Shown: positions 10,411 to 19,163 of the stretch, piece by piece
How the letters are laid out: every line of letters begins with the position of its first letter
Position numbering within the stretch: position 1 is the first letter of the stretch
Source of the DNA: Brettanomyces bruxellensis
Lineage: Eukaryota; Ascomycota; Pichiomycetes; Pichiales; Pichiaceae
Direction of reading: 5' to 3'
DNA: 64,000 bases
NCBI RefSeq assembly: GCF_011074885.1
Contig: NC_054689.1
Coordinates: 2,356,001 to 2,420,000, forward strand
Program-made: the position numbers and the translations under genes
Notes under the pieces: model-generated
The model's input: the letters and a program-made list of their open reading frames with translations, nothing else
Database searches by the model: none
What the model was told of the DNA's origin: nothing

Positions 10411-11061
10411 ATGGATACTATAAGTGTTGATGTCACCCATCTTAAAAAGGGCGAGGTTAGTATGGGAACATCCATTATGGCCGTGACATTCAAGGACGGT
10501 GTTATCTTGGGTTCTGACTCCAGAACTACAAGTGGCGCATACATTGCAAACAGAGTCACTGATAAATTAACCCAACTACAGGACAAGATATGGTGTTGCC
10601 GTTCTGGATCTGCGGCTGATACTCAGGCTGTCGCTGATATGGTGAGATATCAAATGGATTTGTACCAAAGCATGAACGGAAAAGAGCCAGGAACGGAGTT
10701 GGCCGCTTCCGTTTTCCAGGAAATTTGCTATAATAATAAAGATATGCTAACGGCAGGAATTATTATTGCTGGATATGACCAGAAGAAGGGTGGACAGGTG
10801 TTTGTGGTGCCATTGGGTGGATCCTTGCACCAGGATGAGTATGCTATTTCCGGCTCCGGTTCAGCATTTATCTACGGTTATTGCAAAAAGAATTTCAAGC
10901 CTGACATGACTAAAGAGCAGACGATAAACTTCATGAAAAGCTCGCTTTCACAGGCTATTCGTTGGGATGGATCCTCTGGTGGTGTTATCAGAATGGTTGT
11001 GCTAACTGCAAATGGAATCGAGAGACTCATATTTTATCCTGAGGAATATGTGAATGCTTAG
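10411..11061 (+). CDS. PRE3: 20S proteasome subunit beta1 (caspase-like activity)
   Basis: This is the catalytic beta1 subunit of the 20S proteasome, which cleaves after acidic residues. The 216-aa product matches S. cerevisiae Pre3 in length and nearly throughout: 'LKKGEVSMG' is the propeptide, and autocleavage after G19 would expose the nucleophile T20 ('TSIMAVTFKDG'). Other family features are 'DSRTTSGAYIANRVTDKL' and 'GSSGGVIRMVVL', with the 'GSGSAFIYGYC' turn. No intron is seen. The start ATG at 10411 gives a short propeptide of the usual size. Confidence 0.98.
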   Translation: MDTISVDVTHLKKGEVSMGTSIMAVTFKDGVILGSDSRTTSGAYIANRVTDKLTQLQDKIWCCRSGSAADTQAVADMVRYQMDLYQSMNGKEPGTELAASVFQEICYNNKDMLTAGIIIAGYDQKKGGQVFVVPLGGSLHQDEYAISGSGSAFIYGYCKKNFKPDMTKEQTINFMKSSLSQAIRWDGSSGGVIRMVVLTANGIERLIFYPEEYVNA

Positions 11062-11361
11062 ACGATGGAGATGGTTAAATCATCGGTGGTTGGATGTATG
11101 GGGCCTTCTAAAACTGAAATATAAAGCTAATTAGGCTAGAGGTATGTACTTAAATCATAAACTATAATAGTCAACGTAATTGTGTCTTATCTGCTTCATA
11201 ATTAATTTGATGTTAAGCTTTTTTTTTTCGTGTATTTTTCACTGCTGTTTAAGTACTGAGCCTTATGTTTACGCGCCTTACTTCATTCCCCACCAGTTCG
11301 ATTATGACTTAATCAACATGAACATAAAACTGAAGGGTTGCTTTTACTTTTAATCATACAT
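11062..11361. other. PRE3-RTT109 spacer
   Basis: This 300-bp spacer between two plus-strand genes contains a T8 run near 11219-11228. I see no gene or clear regulatory motif. Confidence 0.5.
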
Positions 11362-12708
11362 ATGACATTCAGTCTTAAAAATGAACTTGAGGTGGTTCTT
11401 CCGAAAGGAGTATCGTACCAGGTGTTAAATCTTCAGTCGCGTCTTAAGGAGAGTAAATGCATAATCCATCACCATAAGGCTGATCATATACATAGTTACA
11501 AAAGTGTGCATTTTATTGTATTATTACACGAAAACAAGCCTTTACTAGCACTTGAGGTTTATGTTTATTTGGATGTGCCAAACGATCAAAGTCAAATTCT
11601 AAGAACAGTTTATATCTCGAAAGCTGATACTTCAGGATTGCAGAACCAAAAACTATCTGTGGGAAGAATTGTGCAATGCTTTTTGGGATGGATCTGCAGT
11701 AGGTCGATAACAAGTTACTTTGAATCCATGGATATTCCATTGATAATTGACCATCATGCCAACATAAGCAAAGAACATTCACCTTTTATGTCAGAAACGG
11801 ATAGAAGACTACACATTTTAATTGAGAGGTCTAAGGGGGATAAGAACTATGGGATGCCAAAAATAACAAAAAAATCAGGCTTTTACCCAAATGAGGATCT
11901 TTTCACAGATATATCGAAGCACACGACAAGGCTCATTCTGTTTACGAGATCTGAGAAGCAGTATCTATTTCCGAACTCCTCTAAAAACCAAGGAAAGCAC
12001 ATCTTAACTGACAGTCAGCTTTTAAAATGGTGGATGAAAAATGTGGAGCAGATCATGGGAAACAATAAGGTTTTTGCCAGAATGGGGAAAAAGAGAATCA
12101 ATGTTTTGAATGCCGACAAATTTGAAGTTTCTAGATACATACCATCCGGCAGTAAAGAGTGGAAAATTGGTGATATTTATACGGATAAGTCAAATTTGCA
12201 TGATGCGGCAGTATACCATATTCCCTTATTGCCTGATGATCCGAAAGGACGTTTTCTGGAACATTTGGTTGTGGAAAATCGTATAAATAAAGTCAGAATG
12301 AAACAGTTTTGGACTGAGTTATCAGTCAGACAGGAGTTTAGACTTGGTATTACTGTCGGATTAATCGGTATAGAAGGTGAGTCTCGTGAATACAGCATGG
12401 ACAATAATAATGACGATATGCTTATTCTGTTTAAGAGAAGTGAATTTAACAAGATTAAGGAATTATTCGTTGATATCGACTATTCGGATCCTGTTGATTA
12501 CTTACGCATAAAAGAAGGACTAAAGGAACGGAAAATAATTCTTCCAGTTGTCAAAGGTCAGTTTGATTTCACAACTCTCAGACAAAAAGAGAAATACATC
12601 CATGTTCAAACACTTACACCCCATACTTTAACTGTTCGAAATAAGCGGAGAATAAATCCGGTTGTTGTTAATGATATTGGAAGCCTTGTGAAAAGAAAGC
12701 GGTCTTAA
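11362..12708 (+). CDS. RTT109: Histone H3-K56 acetyltransferase Rtt109
   Basis: Rtt109, with Asf1 or Vps75, acetylates H3 K56 (and K9/K27) on new histones during replication. The 448-aa protein (S. cerevisiae 436 aa) shows 'ALEVYVYLDV', 'YISKADTSG' and 'TRSEKQYLFPNSSKNQGKHI', then 'WKIGDIYT' and 'IPLLPDDPKGRFLEHL'. The aspartate in 'SKADT' falls at residue 89, the same number as the important D89 of the yeast enzyme, and the 'PDDPK' aspartates are also kept. A basic C-terminal tail ('RKRRINP', 'KRKRS') probably serves nuclear import or Vps75 contact. The open frame extends to a TTG at 11338; I use the ATG at 11362. Confidence 0.95.
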   Translation: MTFSLKNELEVVLPKGVSYQVLNLQSRLKESKCIIHHHKADHIHSYKSVHFIVLLHENKPLLALEVYVYLDVPNDQSQILRTVYISKADTSGLQNQKLSVGRIVQCFLGWICSRSITSYFESMDIPLIIDHHANISKEHSPFMSETDRRLHILIERSKGDKNYGMPKITKKSGFYPNEDLFTDISKHTTRLILFTRSEKQYLFPNSSKNQGKHILTDSQLLKWWMKNVEQIMGNNKVFARMGKKRINVLNADKFEVSRYIPSGSKEWKIGDIYTDKSNLHDAAVYHIPLLPDDPKGRFLEHLVVENRINKVRMKQFWTELSVRQEFRLGITVGLIGIEGESREYSMDNNNDDMLILFKRSEFNKIKELFVDIDYSDPVDYLRIKEGLKERKIILPVVKGQFDFTTLRQKEKYIHVQTLTPHTLTVRNKRRINPVVVNDIGSLVKRKRS

Positions 12709-13385
12709 TGATGAAAAATTGTCGGAGCACAAAGAGGATTTTAAATTAGCGCCGAATTTCTAAATCCGAGAAATGCTTATTTCCTAATAGAGATGAACAG
12801 ATCTGGAAGATTTATGAGAGAGAACAGCAATCGAAATTTTGAATGTTTACTTCACACATATCATGTTATCTATCTAATACTGACTTCCTAACGTTCTTCT
12901 AGTTTTTTGTTGATATGGGTTGTTTTAAATTCCCTTTTGTTTTTGTTGTTTGTTTGTTTCATCATGATATATGTGTGTAGATTTAATGGCGGGGAGGACT
13001 AGGAAAATGTAAATAAATACAGCTAGAAAAATGCGCGATTGCTACAATAGTGTAAAAAGAAAAAAAAAAAAAAAATAAAAATAAAGAAGTGAAACTAAAA
13101 TAAAAATAAATCTAAAAAATATAAATCTAAAAAGCATATCATAGACTTCAGTGATGAATCATATCATTGTAATAGCTTTGATTAAGCGAGCCTTGCAAAA
13201 ATTCAATAATTAGGGTGCTACTTTTGTTTATTTGGGTGAAAATAAGATTTGCTTGCCAGATTTCTTATCATTGGAATCATTGTGATTCATTAATCGGGAA
13301 AGAAAATTCATTCCTATACCCTTGTCTGATTCAATACTAGGCCTTGCTTGATTTACTATTTGCCATTAGTTAACTGATTACAGAA
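12709..13385. other. RTT109-DNM1 intergenic region
   Basis: This 677-bp spacer contains an A-rich tract at about 13052-13135, with an A-run of more than 15 and repeated 'taaaaataaa' and 'aaatctaaaaa' units. Such tracts often keep promoters nucleosome-poor. I see no open frame of note. Confidence 0.6.
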
Positions 13386-15851
13386 ATGTCGACACTGCAG
13401 GATCTCATTCCTGTGGTGAACAAGCTTCAAGATATATTAACAAGCACAAACTTAACAGAGCTTGATCTACCGATCTTATCAGTGATTGGATCCCAATCTG
13501 CAGGAAAATCATCAGTTCTTGAAAATATTGTGGGAAAGGACTTCCTTCCGAGAGGAACTGGTATTGTGACAAGAAGGCCGCTTATACTACAGCTTATTAA
13601 CATAAAGGCGGGTGATCCATTAATAGATAGAAAGGCAGGTGTTACGACAGACTTAGATTCGGAACCTGATACTGAAACATTGGAGGAACACCTTCGTTAT
13701 TTTTCAGGGGGTAACAGAGAAGACAGCAAACAACCAATCAAGGAATGGGGTGAGTTTCTACATATTCCTGGGAAGAGGTTTTATAACTTCGACAACGTAA
13801 AACATGAAATAGAGAAAGAGACGGCACGTGTTGCCGGTAAGAATAAGGGTATAAGTCGCATACCGATCAACTTGAAGGTTTATTCCCCCAACGTTTTAAA
13901 TCTAACCATGGTCGATCTTCCAGGATTGACGAAAATCCCCATTGGTGACCAGCCGACGGATATTGAGAGGCAGATCACAAACCTCGTTCTGGAATACATA
14001 TCGAAGCCGAACTCGATAATCTTGGCTGTTACACCTGCAAATGTCGATCTTGTGAATTCTGAAGCCCTCAAGTTGGCACGCCAAGTTGATCCTCGAGGAG
14101 ACAGAACAATTGGTATATTGTCGAAGTTGGATCTCATGGATCGTGGCACAAATGCCATGGACATTCTAACGGGCAAGGTATATCCACTTAAGCTTGGATT
14201 TATTGGTGTGGTGAATCGTTCCCAGCAAGATATTGCTTCCAACAAAGCTCTTGAGGACAGCATCGATGCGGAAAAACAGTTTTTCCAAACGCATCCGGCC
14301 TACAGAAGCATTTCTTCAAGGTGTGGCACTGCATACTTGGCCAAGACATTGAATAGAATACTCATGAATCACATCAGGGACCGGCTACCGGACATCAAGG
14401 CGAGATTGAACACGCTGATTGGCCAGGCAGAGCAGAATTTGGCCACATACGGTGATCAGTTGTGTGTCACGGAGGAAAATCGAGGTACTCTTATTTTGCA
14501 GTTGATGACGAAGTTCTCGACCGGTTTTATAACCTCAATCGATGGTACGTCGAGCGAAATTTCCACCAAGGAATTGTGTGGCGGTGCAAGAATCTACTAT
14601 GTTTACAATGAGGTGTTGGGGCGGTCACTCAAATCTATTAACCCGTTGCAAAATCTGAGTGTTGCTGATATTCGCACAGCCATCAGAAATTCGACTGGCC
14701 CACGTCCGTCCTTGTTTGTGCCTGAGTTGGCATTTGATCTGCTTGTGAAACCGCAAATCAAGCTTTTGGAGGCTCCTGCCCATAGATGTGTCGAGTTGGT
14801 TTACGAGGAGTTGATGAAAATATGCCATACTTGCGGTCCAAAGGAGCTGGAAAGGTATCCAAAGCTGCGTGCCAAACTCATTGAGGTTGTTTCTGAACTT
14901 CTCCAGGAACGGCTAGGGCCGACTTCGAAGTATGTTCAGAGTCTCATCGATATCAATCGTACTTACATCAATACGAATAACCCCGGATTTATCGGTGCTG
15001 CAAGAGCCATGGCTGCCGTTGTGAAAGAGCGTCAAATTCGTAAGCAGCATCACCACCAACAGTTGGGAGTCGTGAATGGCGAAAATGAACTGGAGGCCCC
15101 TCTTCTTGGCTTGGGAGAAAAGAGATCCTGGGCTGAAGGCCAAAATGGGAAAAAGACCGCACAGAAAAAGGTTACTGAGACTTTGGGAAGTGGGAAATCC
15201 GGGTCGGATTACCTGCTTTCGCCTATTTCAAGTAGCGGCAGAACCAACTTGGGGGAGAAATCTGCCATTGATGGTGTCAGGAAGCATACAAAGGACACTT
15301 CCAAGCCGATAAAGACCGATAAGGACACTTTCTTGAATTTCTTCTTTGGCAAAGATACATCCAAGCAAGATCCATCTCCCAGTGTTGACGAACTTGCTTC
15401 ATCTACACCCGATACAACAACTGAAGAGATGGATACTGGAATTGATACCGGCTCGTTTATTGCAAGAGACGAAAATAATGTTGGCACACTCCACTTTCAC
15501 GATCCGACTGTGTCCTTGTACGAAGAGCAAATGGATAAGCTCAGTCTTTCCCTCGGGACAATTGATGAGCGTGAGGAAATGGAGTGTGAGCTAATTAGGC
15601 GTCTCATAGTTTCATACTTTGGCATCATTAGGCAAACCATTCAGGATCAGGTTCCTAAGGCAATCATGTTTTTATTGGTTAATTATTGCAAGGATAGCGT
15701 TCAGAATACACTGGTCCAGAAACTCTATAAGGAATCTCTGTTTGAAGCATTGCTATACGAGGATGAAAACATTGTTCAGGAACGGGACAAATGTAAGAAG
15801 CAGCTAGAATTGTATAAATCTGCTTCTGATGTCATTGCTGATGTCCTATAA
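13386..15851 (+). CDS. DNM1: Dynamin-related GTPase Dnm1 (organelle fission)
   Basis: Dnm1 assembles on mitochondria and peroxisomes via Fis1 and Mdv1-type adaptors and cuts the membrane. The 821-aa product has the dynamin GTPase domain first: P-loop GSQSAGKSS (35-43), 'PRGTGIVTRRPL' switch I, 'MVDLPGLTKIP' switch II and 'SKLDLMD' for guanine specificity. The stalk follows ('RDRLPDIKARLNTLI', 'NPGFIGAARAM'), then a low-complexity insert B (about 555-700) rich in Lys/Ser, then the GTPase effector domain at the C-terminus. 'NPGFIGA' and the N-terminal 'LQDLIPVVNKLQDI' fit Dnm1 better than Vps1. It is slightly longer than the 757-aa S. cerevisiae Dnm1, mostly in the insert. The CTG codon at 14415-14417 falls on a conserved leucine. 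Confidence 0.93.
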   Translation: MSTLQDLIPVVNKLQDILTSTNLTELDLPILSVIGSQSAGKSSVLENIVGKDFLPRGTGIVTRRPLILQLINIKAGDPLIDRKAGVTTDLDSEPDTETLEEHLRYFSGGNREDSKQPIKEWGEFLHIPGKRFYNFDNVKHEIEKETARVAGKNKGISRIPINLKVYSPNVLNLTMVDLPGLTKIPIGDQPTDIERQITNLVLEYISKPNSIILAVTPANVDLVNSEALKLARQVDPRGDRTIGILSKLDLMDRGTNAMDILTGKVYPLKLGFIGVVNRSQQDIASNKALEDSIDAEKQFFQTHPAYRSISSRCGTAYLAKTLNRILMNHIRDRLPDIKARLNTLIGQAEQNLATYGDQLCVTEENRGTLILQLMTKFSTGFITSIDGTSSEISTKELCGGARIYYVYNEVLGRSLKSINPLQNLSVADIRTAIRNSTGPRPSLFVPELAFDLLVKPQIKLLEAPAHRCVELVYEELMKICHTCGPKELERYPKLRAKLIEVVSELLQERLGPTSKYVQSLIDINRTYINTNNPGFIGAARAMAAVVKERQIRKQHHHQQLGVVNGENELEAPLLGLGEKRSWAEGQNGKKTAQKKVTETLGSGKSGSDYLLSPISSSGRTNLGEKSAIDGVRKHTKDTSKPIKTDKDTFLNFFFGKDTSKQDPSPSVDELASSTPDTTTEEMDTGIDTGSFIARDENNVGTLHFHDPTVSLYEEQMDKLSLSLGTIDEREEMECELIRRLIVSYFGIIRQTIQDQVPKAIMFLLVNYCKDSVQNTLVQKLYKESLFEALLYEDENIVQERDKCKKQLELYKSASDVIADVL

Positions 15852-16180
15852 TTGTCTTTCTGAATTAGTTTAATCTGCCATTTCATGTCCATACACTTTT
15901 TTATTTTTCTTTATTTGTTGCATTAATCTTATATATACACACATTAATATATATGATCATATACAAAGGAAGCAGTTTATGTAATTTCGCAATGCTTTCA
16001 CTCCCTTCACTTAACTTTTTCTTCCTCTTTTTTTCACTCCTTTTTCACCCCTTTTTTCACTCCCTTTTTCTCCACTCCCGCACTGCCCTTTTCGATTGTT
16101 TACATATCCGATTTGTGCTGGCACCTTTAATCTGATCAAGTCTTATCATTTGGTATCAATGGCATCAATTAAGCACATCA
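15852..16180. other. DNM1-YEN1 spacer with polypyrimidine tract
   Basis: This 329-bp spacer has a plus-strand pyrimidine tract at about 15998-16090, with repeated TTTTTCACTCC-like units. The units look like a degenerate short tandem repeat. It lies where the YEN1 promoter should be. I see no gene. Confidence 0.6.
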
Positions 16181-18898
16181 ATGACAATTGCAGGATTCTG
16201 GAGTAAGCTTTTGGAATATGATGTCTCGGATGAAAGGGTCCCTTTCAGAATATATGCAGAACGCTTTTACAAAAAGTATGACCGTCCTTTGCGAGTAGGA
16301 ATAGATGTCTATATGTGGTTATGTGAACTTTCACCACAGATAAATCAGCATACACACTCAAATGGGCCGGAGGTCATGTCAAAGCTTCTTCTTAATTTTC
16401 ATTCACGAATAAGAGAGTTGATCTCTTTGAACGTTTCGTTCGTGTTTGTTTTCGATGGTATTTTTAAAGTGAAAAAGAGAAGATGGACTGCTGGTTCAGA
16501 TCCCAATGACGATACGTGTGAATATTCATTTTGCCCACCTGCCAGGAACTTTGATGAAGCATATAGGACTGTCAACAAGATTATATCGAATAACCCGCTT
16601 TCTTGTGCAGTGGTGGACCTTCCAGAAGTTGTGAAGATGAAGGAATTGCTTGATGAATGGAATATTAGTTACGTTCAGGCACCAGCTGAAGCTGAGGCCG
16701 AACTTGGCAGGTTAAATATGGCAGGTGTCATAGATGCAGTCATAAGCAATGATGCAGATGGCTTCATGTTTGGAACACAGGTAATTCTACGTAATTTTTC
16801 CAAATGGATTCCTGATTTTCCTTCAACATGGTTTCCTACTGGGCATTCGATAACACAGCAAACCGAATTTTACGTTACTCCTATCAGTGTAGCAAGGATT
16901 GAAGAAAAGACTGGCCTTACTAGGGGCAGGATAATATGTGTGTCCTGTTTGAGTGGAAATGACTTTTCTGAAGGTGCTGAAGGGCTCGGAATTGTCAGGG
17001 CGTTTCATTTGGCTCAAATCGGCACTAAGTGTGAATCCAAGCATGATTTGGGGGATAAGGGCAGGAAAGATAAGAACAAGAAGAACAAGGATAAGGAAGA
17101 TAAGAATAGTAAAGATAAGGAAACCACGCATGTTAAGAAAGTTGATTTAGCCGTTGAAATAGCCAAAATTTTTGTTAACAAGGACCTTACAAAATACACA
17201 CTTGGAATTCCGCCGGATGATGCCGTTGGAAGAAAACAGAAGCTTAGTAAGTTGGCATTGTTGCTTAATGCTGATCTTAAAAAGAACAGCAGGGAATACT
17301 TTGGAAGAGCATTCAACTTTGAAGATGAAATAACTCTGCCCTCCGATTTCTATTTTATGATCCACTTCTATCCGTTGCTAGCACCATATATTTACGTATT
17401 TCCACCTTACGCAACAAATAATGCTGAGAGAGTAACTGAGGATGGATTCCAGGGATGTATTCTTCCACAAATTTGTGTGCGTGATTTCCATGATAATAAA
17501 GAAGTTGTTAGATTTTCAAGAGGCACAAATCAGGGTAAACAGGGGAATTCATACTTTGAGGTAAAAAGGTATGAATCAAAAAATGACTCAGATTTAGACA
17601 AGTACATTGATAAATTTAATCAAAGTGGTCCCTTGGCATGGTTTGAACGTCCAGATTTTAAGCAAATGTGTGACTTGTGTCTCCCCATATCCAAATCGAC
17701 ACGAGAATTCCTTTTAAAGTTTTTGTCTGAAGCGTACATATTTAGAGCGGTGATAAGTTTGGATCATTTTCGTAAAAATATGGATGATGTTTTCGTTAAT
17801 TCCTTTAAGGTTAGAGAACTACCTGTGAAGCGCAAAGGCGATAAGGAAACGAAGTATAAATGGAAAACAGAATTATACCAATTGAGGTATGATGATGAGG
17901 CCATTTTTGGAGAATATTTAGTCCCAGCTGATAAAGATTTGATTTATGATGATAACTACAACTTGATTTCATCAAAAAAGAGCAGTTATGTATGGATTCA
18001 AAAGTATCTTCTTGAGTCCACAGAAAATGGCAGAAGACTTGTGCATGAGTACGAGTCCCGCACTAAGAAGAAGAAAGAAACATATAAGAAGGGCAGTCCA
18101 AGAAAACGTGGCAGGCGATATCCGAAACAGTCAACTACATTAATCAATTTGAAGAACTCGCCTATCAAACTTACACCTAAGAAGTTGGATGCTGATATTA
18201 TAAGCAAGCCTGATTTAAAGCCGTTGCCTGCATTAAAATTTGCTCCCGGAAGGCCTTCATCCAAAGCTGATGGAAGCCAAAATAGTGCCGATGAAAACTT
18301 TTGGCTTTTGGAATCATCAACCAAGAAAAGGCCAAGTTCAAAACATGAAAAGCCAGATCATAATTTCAATCACCGAAATGTAGTAACACTGGTTGAGCCG
18401 TTAAATAAAAGAAACAGGTTAGAAAAGGTGCCCGGACTTCCCAGAATGGAAAGCAATAGTATACATCTAGATAAAGAGTATAATGACTTGGTCTGCCACA
18501 GTCCCTATAAGGAAAAGGTCAAATCAGGGACAAATTTAGAGCCCATTACTATTTTAGATAGTGATGAAGAAACAGATGCTGATGATCCAAAGACTGGAGA
18601 TCTAGCAAATAATGATATTGATGAAACTTCTGCTCGAGATTTGAGTTCGAGTTTAATAATAATAGAGGACGGCAGGCAGGATAAGCCGGATGAGCTGGAA
18701 ATTTATAAGGAACACAACACTATCTTTGCTAAGAAGTTGGATAATGTAGATGGAGAAAACGTGAGAAGTTCGAATAAGCAAGAAATGAAAAGGGAAGACA
18801 CCTCGGACTCTGAACAGAATTCTTCTACTTTGCTTGATGAAAATGATTCTGCTATTCACGATGCGGAAGATCGAATTAATGATATATTAGGCCTTTAG
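16181..18898 (+). CDS. YEN1: Yen1/GEN1-like Holliday junction resolvase
   Basis: Yen1 is an XPG/FEN-family nuclease that cuts four-way junctions in anaphase. The 905-aa protein opens with the XPG-N domain ('RVGIDVYMWLCEL', 'FVFVFDGIFKVKKRRW') and the XPG-I domain ('APAEAEAELGRLNMAGV', 'VISNDADGFMFG'), giving the expected acidic metal ligands. 'LSGNDFSEGAEGLGIVRA' is the helix-two-turn-helix start. A Lys/Asp-rich low-complexity loop interrupts the nuclease part around residues 288-315. The C-terminal third is disordered and basic, with two hydrophobic-acidic clusters, 'ITILDSDEE' (789-797) and 'SLIIIEDG' (824-831), that look like SUMO-interaction motifs. S. cerevisiae Yen1 also has such motifs. 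It is longer than that enzyme (759 aa). Confidence 0.88.
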   Translation: MTIAGFWSKLLEYDVSDERVPFRIYAERFYKKYDRPLRVGIDVYMWLCELSPQINQHTHSNGPEVMSKLLLNFHSRIRELISLNVSFVFVFDGIFKVKKRRWTAGSDPNDDTCEYSFCPPARNFDEAYRTVNKIISNNPLSCAVVDLPEVVKMKELLDEWNISYVQAPAEAEAELGRLNMAGVIDAVISNDADGFMFGTQVILRNFSKWIPDFPSTWFPTGHSITQQTEFYVTPISVARIEEKTGLTRGRIICVSCLSGNDFSEGAEGLGIVRAFHLAQIGTKCESKHDLGDKGRKDKNKKNKDKEDKNSKDKETTHVKKVDLAVEIAKIFVNKDLTKYTLGIPPDDAVGRKQKLSKLALLLNADLKKNSREYFGRAFNFEDEITLPSDFYFMIHFYPLLAPYIYVFPPYATNNAERVTEDGFQGCILPQICVRDFHDNKEVVRFSRGTNQGKQGNSYFEVKRYESKNDSDLDKYIDKFNQSGPLAWFERPDFKQMCDLCLPISKSTREFLLKFLSEAYIFRAVISLDHFRKNMDDVFVNSFKVRELPVKRKGDKETKYKWKTELYQLRYDDEAIFGEYLVPADKDLIYDDNYNLISSKKSSYVWIQKYLLESTENGRRLVHEYESRTKKKKETYKKGSPRKRGRRYPKQSTTLINLKNSPIKLTPKKLDADIISKPDLKPLPALKFAPGRPSSKADGSQNSADENFWLLESSTKKRPSSKHEKPDHNFNHRNVVTLVEPLNKRNRLEKVPGLPRMESNSIHLDKEYNDLVCHSPYKEKVKSGTNLEPITILDSDEETDADDPKTGDLANNDIDETSARDLSSSLIIIEDGRQDKPDELEIYKEHNTIFAKKLDNVDGENVRSSNKQEMKREDTSDSEQNSSTLLDENDSAIHDAEDRINDILGL

Positions 18899-19163
18899 TT
18901 TTACAATATCTTGAGACTAAATAGTTATGTAAAATAAATAATGAAGGAAAGTCAAATTCCAGTCCTTTTTTTTTGGCGCTACGAACTAATTTGTACGATA
19001 CAGAATATAAGCGGATTGTTTTTCAGCCCCACCTTAAATTCTCGAATCATATATCAGCAAAGTTTATATATAGGCCACCTTACTAAGTGATGTTAAACTT
19101 GTGCTTTATTCCAATTTGCATAGCCCTCCTTGCAATTTCCACACATATTTTATAAAGCACACA

